NCBI GenBank assembly: GCA_031285645.1
Contig: JAITVU010000041.1
Coordinates: forward strand, 1 to 11,421
From: Oscillospiraceae bacterium
Lineage (GTDB): Bacteria > Bacillota > Clostridia > Oscillospirales > Ruminococcaceae
Reading direction: 5' to 3'
Length of the DNA: 11,421 bases
Below, piece by piece: positions 9,480-11,421 of the stretch (within the stretch, counting starts at the first letter, position 1; each line of letters opens with the position of its first letter). Under the pieces are notes generated by a model. It had not been told where the DNA came from and made no database searches. It worked only from the letters and a program-made list of their open reading frames with translations. A program made the translations under genes and the position numbers.

Positions 9480-9971
9480 ATGCCAATGAGGGATGGCCAT
9501 CCAAGCCCTGATTTCTACATCCGCAATCTGGCAACGGCGATACGCCTCATTAACGATCAAAAGTTGCTGGAGTTTGGCATCACGAATCAACAGGCGCGCC
9601 TTTTGGGTGCGATTCGCCGGAGCTTGTTTGATGGGGTAAATATAAGCCGTAAATATCTGGAGGATTTGATGGGACTTCGCGGGCCATCGGTAACAAGTTT
9701 GTTGAATGGCCTTGAAAAGAATGGCTTCATTATTCGCTATACCGCTAAGGATGATGGGAGAGCCATGCAAATTAGCGTAACGGAAAAAGGTGATAAGATT
9801 GTTGATGAAATCAATCAAGTATTCACAGAAACCGAACAGCAGCTTTTATCCGGCATGGCCGAAGATGAAAAAGAGACATTTACAGCCTTGTTGCACAGGG
9901 CTCTTGTGAATGTTTCGCCTGATTATTCAAAAACTGATTTCCCAAATGATATTCGCCGACAAGACGATTAA
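9480..9971 (+). CDS. MarR-family transcriptional regulator
   Basis: The 163-residue protein has the MarR layout: N-terminal dimer helices (10-30), then a winged helix-turn-helix with ISRKYLEDLMGLRGPSVTSL (55-74) as recognition region, the wing with the DDGR signature at 91-94, and C-terminal dimer helices (105-145). Such repressors bind short palindromes as dimers and release them on binding a small molecule. ATG 9480 has AAGGAG nine bases upstream; an ATG at 9441 in the same frame lies inside the promoter/operator and is rejected. It faces away from mobC and is followed after 135 bases by an ABC exporter with two similar operators, so it is predicted to control itself and that exporter. The inducing ligand is unknown. 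Confidence 0.9.
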   Translation: MPMRDGHPSPDFYIRNLATAIRLINDQKLLEFGITNQQARLLGAIRRSLFDGVNISRKYLEDLMGLRGPSVTSLLNGLEKNGFIIRYTAKDDGRAMQISVTEKGDKIVDEINQVFTETEQQLLSGMAEDEKETFTALLHRALVNVSPDYSKTDFPNDIRRQDD

Positions 9972-10010
9972 CTGATATTGGGCAGATACACTTGTATCCG
10001 TTTACACACA

Positions 10011-10028
10011 TAGGTAGATTTCGACCTA
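10011..10028. promoter_or_regulatory. MarR operator C upstream of the ABC exporter
   Basis: TAGGTAG-ATTT-CGACCTA has 7-bp arms with one mismatch; the core GTAGATTTCGAC (10014-10025) matches GTAG-N4-CTAC except one base. A possible promoter TTGTAT-N17-TAGATT (9992-10020) overlaps it, but the -10 is weak. Confidence 0.65.
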
Positions 10029-10071
10029 ATATTTGTTTTTTACTAAGGCAGCAAGACAATTTTTTTGATTA

Positions 10072-10093
10072 TTTAGGTAGGTTTCTACCTAAA
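10072..10093. promoter_or_regulatory. MarR operator D at the exporter ribosome site
   Basis: This is a perfect palindrome with 9-bp arms TTTAGGTAG / CTACCTAAA around GTTT. Its core GTAGGTTTCTAC (10077-10088) starts 63 bases after core C, about six helical turns. It ends at the base before the AAGGAGG ribosome site (10094-10100). Confidence 0.8.
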
Positions 10094-10106
10094 AAGGAGG
10101 ATTCCT

Positions 10107-11421
10107 ATGTTAAAAATGATTAAAAGACTTTCCCCATTGCCAGTCATAGCGGCAATCGCTTTTCTACTCATTCAAGTGGTGTGCGATTTGTACATCCCCA
10201 CATTGACAGCAGACATGGTGAACAATGGCATAGTAAAAGGTGATATTAGCTTTATCTGGCAGCTTGGTATCGTTATGATTCTTATTTCACTTGGCGGCTT
10301 TGCGGCGTCACTATTGAACACCAATATCTCCGCCAAAATTTCCTACAAGCTGGGTTGTGTGCTGTGCAAGGATATTTACCGCAAAGCATCTCAGTTTTCC
10401 AATGACGAGTTTGATAAGATTGGAACTTCATCGCTCATTACACGAAACACAAATGATGTGACACAGGTACAAAATTTGATCGAAATGTTTTTGAAGTTCC
10501 TAATTCTCGCCCCACTCTATCTCATAGGCGGTGTTGTGATGGCATACCGCCTAAGTCCCTCTCTATCCACTGTTTTTATCATTATCGTGCCGATTGTCGC
10601 CCTCGCCGCGATTGGGATTTCCGTGTATGCCAACCCACTGTACGCCAAAATGCAAAAAACCATCGACAGGTTGAATCTGATTTTCAGAGAAGGGTTAAAC
10701 GGCGTCAAGGTCATTCGTGCGTTTGGGAAAGAAGAACAGGAATACGAGCGTTACGAGCAGGATAATGACGAATATACGAAAACATCCATCCGTGTCAACG
10801 CAGTCGTTGGGCTTCTGATGCCGATTATGAATTTGGTTATGAGTCTTGCCACCATCGCAATCACCTGGATTGGCGGCAAATCCATCGACAGCGGAAGTAT
10901 GGAAATCGGAACCATGATGGGAGTCATCGCCTACTCCGCGCAAATCATGACAGGCTTTATGCTGATCACCAATGTTATATCCTCTATTCCTCGCGGTGTG
11001 ACTTCCGCAAAAAGAATCAACGAGGTATTGGATATGCCCTTGACGATCTGTGATGCCAAAAACGCAAAGCAGACATTAGGCAAAGAAGCGTCACTGGTGT
11101 TTGAACATGTAACCTACGCCTATCAGGGTGCGGAGAAAAACGCAGTGCAAGATATTTCGTTCAGCATCCAAAAGGGCCAAACGCTTGCCATCATCGGAAG
11201 CACCGGCTCCGGCAAGAGCACCATCGTTAATCTGATTCCACGCTTGTATGATGTCAGCAGTGGGAAAATCCTTCTGAACAATACAGATGTTCAGGAGATA
11301 ACCCAAAGCGCATTGCATGACAACGTCAGTCTGATTCCGCAGAAATCCGCTCTATTCTTCGGTACAGTACGGGAGAATATGCAGCTTGGCAAACCGGCAG
11401 CTACGGACGATGAAATATGGG
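10107..11421 (+). CDS. ABC exporter with fused membrane and ATPase domains, 3' end outside window
   Basis: About 438 residues are visible and the frame is open at the edge. It is a multidrug/lipid-type exporter half: an N-terminal membrane domain of about 300 residues with roughly six hydrophobic segments (first near 12-35), including the family coupling-region pattern FSNDEFDKIGTSSLITRNTNDV and the FREGLNGVKVIRAFGKEEQE segment, then the nucleotide-binding domain. Walker A is GSTGSGKST (364-372, K370) and the Q-loop glutamine is Q412 in LIPQKSALFFGTVRENM. The signature motif, Walker B and H-loop lie beyond the edge. ATG 10107 follows AAGGAGG by six bases. Such proteins are often heterodimers encoded by tandem genes, so a second half-transporter may follow. 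The MarR gene and palindromes upstream suggest induction by an exported compound. Confidence 0.92.
   Translation, partial: MLKMIKRLSPLPVIAAIAFLLIQVVCDLYIPTLTADMVNNGIVKGDISFIWQLGIVMILISLGGFAASLLNTNISAKISYKLGCVLCKDIYRKASQFSNDEFDKIGTSSLITRNTNDVTQVQNLIEMFLKFLILAPLYLIGGVVMAYRLSPSLSTVFIIIVPIVALAAIGISVYANPLYAKMQKTIDRLNLIFREGLNGVKVIRAFGKEEQEYERYEQDNDEYTKTSIRVNAVVGLLMPIMNLVMSLATIAITWIGGKSIDSGSMEIGTMMGVIAYSAQIMTGFMLITNVISSIPRGVTSAKRINEVLDMPLTICDAKNAKQTLGKEASLVFEHVTYAYQGAEKNAVQDISFSIQKGQTLAIIGSTGSGKSTIVNLIPRLYDVSSGKILLNNTDVQEITQSALHDNVSLIPQKSALFFGTVRENMQLGKPAATDDEIW

Overview
The window reads as chromosome of an anaerobic, roughly half-GC Firmicute, probably clostridial. The grounds are an NADH/NADP-linked [FeFe]-hydrogenase-type gene set, strong AGGAGG-type ribosome binding sites, and an integrated mobilizable element with a Tn4451-like large serine recombinase. 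No genus can be fixed from the sequence alone. No tRNA, rRNA or CRISPR array was seen.

Region 1 (1-1750, minus strand) is a three-gene redox operon: a NuoE-like [2Fe-2S] subunit (hndA/hydC type), a small thioredoxin-fold ferredoxin (hndB type), and the first 259 residues of a NuoF-like flavoprotein (hndC/hydB type) that runs off the left edge. A catalytic [FeFe] hydrogenase subunit is the expected next gene, but it lies outside the window.

Region 2 (1895-5106, minus strand) is a second, independent operon. It has a near-consensus promoter at 5078-5106, then a TRM11-like SAM-dependent methyltransferase, a YjdF/DUF2238-like membrane protein, a membrane-anchored thioredoxin and a CcdA/DsbD-type membrane reductant carrier. 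A clean intrinsic terminator at 1895-1928 closes it. The last two genes overlap by one base and form a plausible pathway moving reducing power across the membrane.

Region 3 (5254-6613, plus strand) is enolase with its own promoter. The intergenic DNA between the divergent operon-2 and eno promoters holds a nested inverted repeat of unknown role.

Region 4 (about 6645-9410, mostly minus strand) is a mobile-element remnant or compact mobilizable element: a large serine recombinase, a TnpW-like small protein and a MobC-type relaxosome protein, with numerous hairpins. The recombinase reading frame is broken by a 19-base insertion containing a perfect 7-bp palindrome, exactly between its catalytic domain and the rest of the protein. 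No relaxase is present next to mobC within the window.

Region 5 (9411-11421, plus strand) is a MarR-family regulator followed by an ABC exporter (half-transporter with fused membrane and ATPase domains) that is cut by the right edge. Four copies of one palindrome, GTAG-N4-CTAC, lie in pairs in front of these two genes. They predict that the regulator controls both itself and the exporter. Whether this pair is cargo of the element or ordinary chromosome cannot be decided here.
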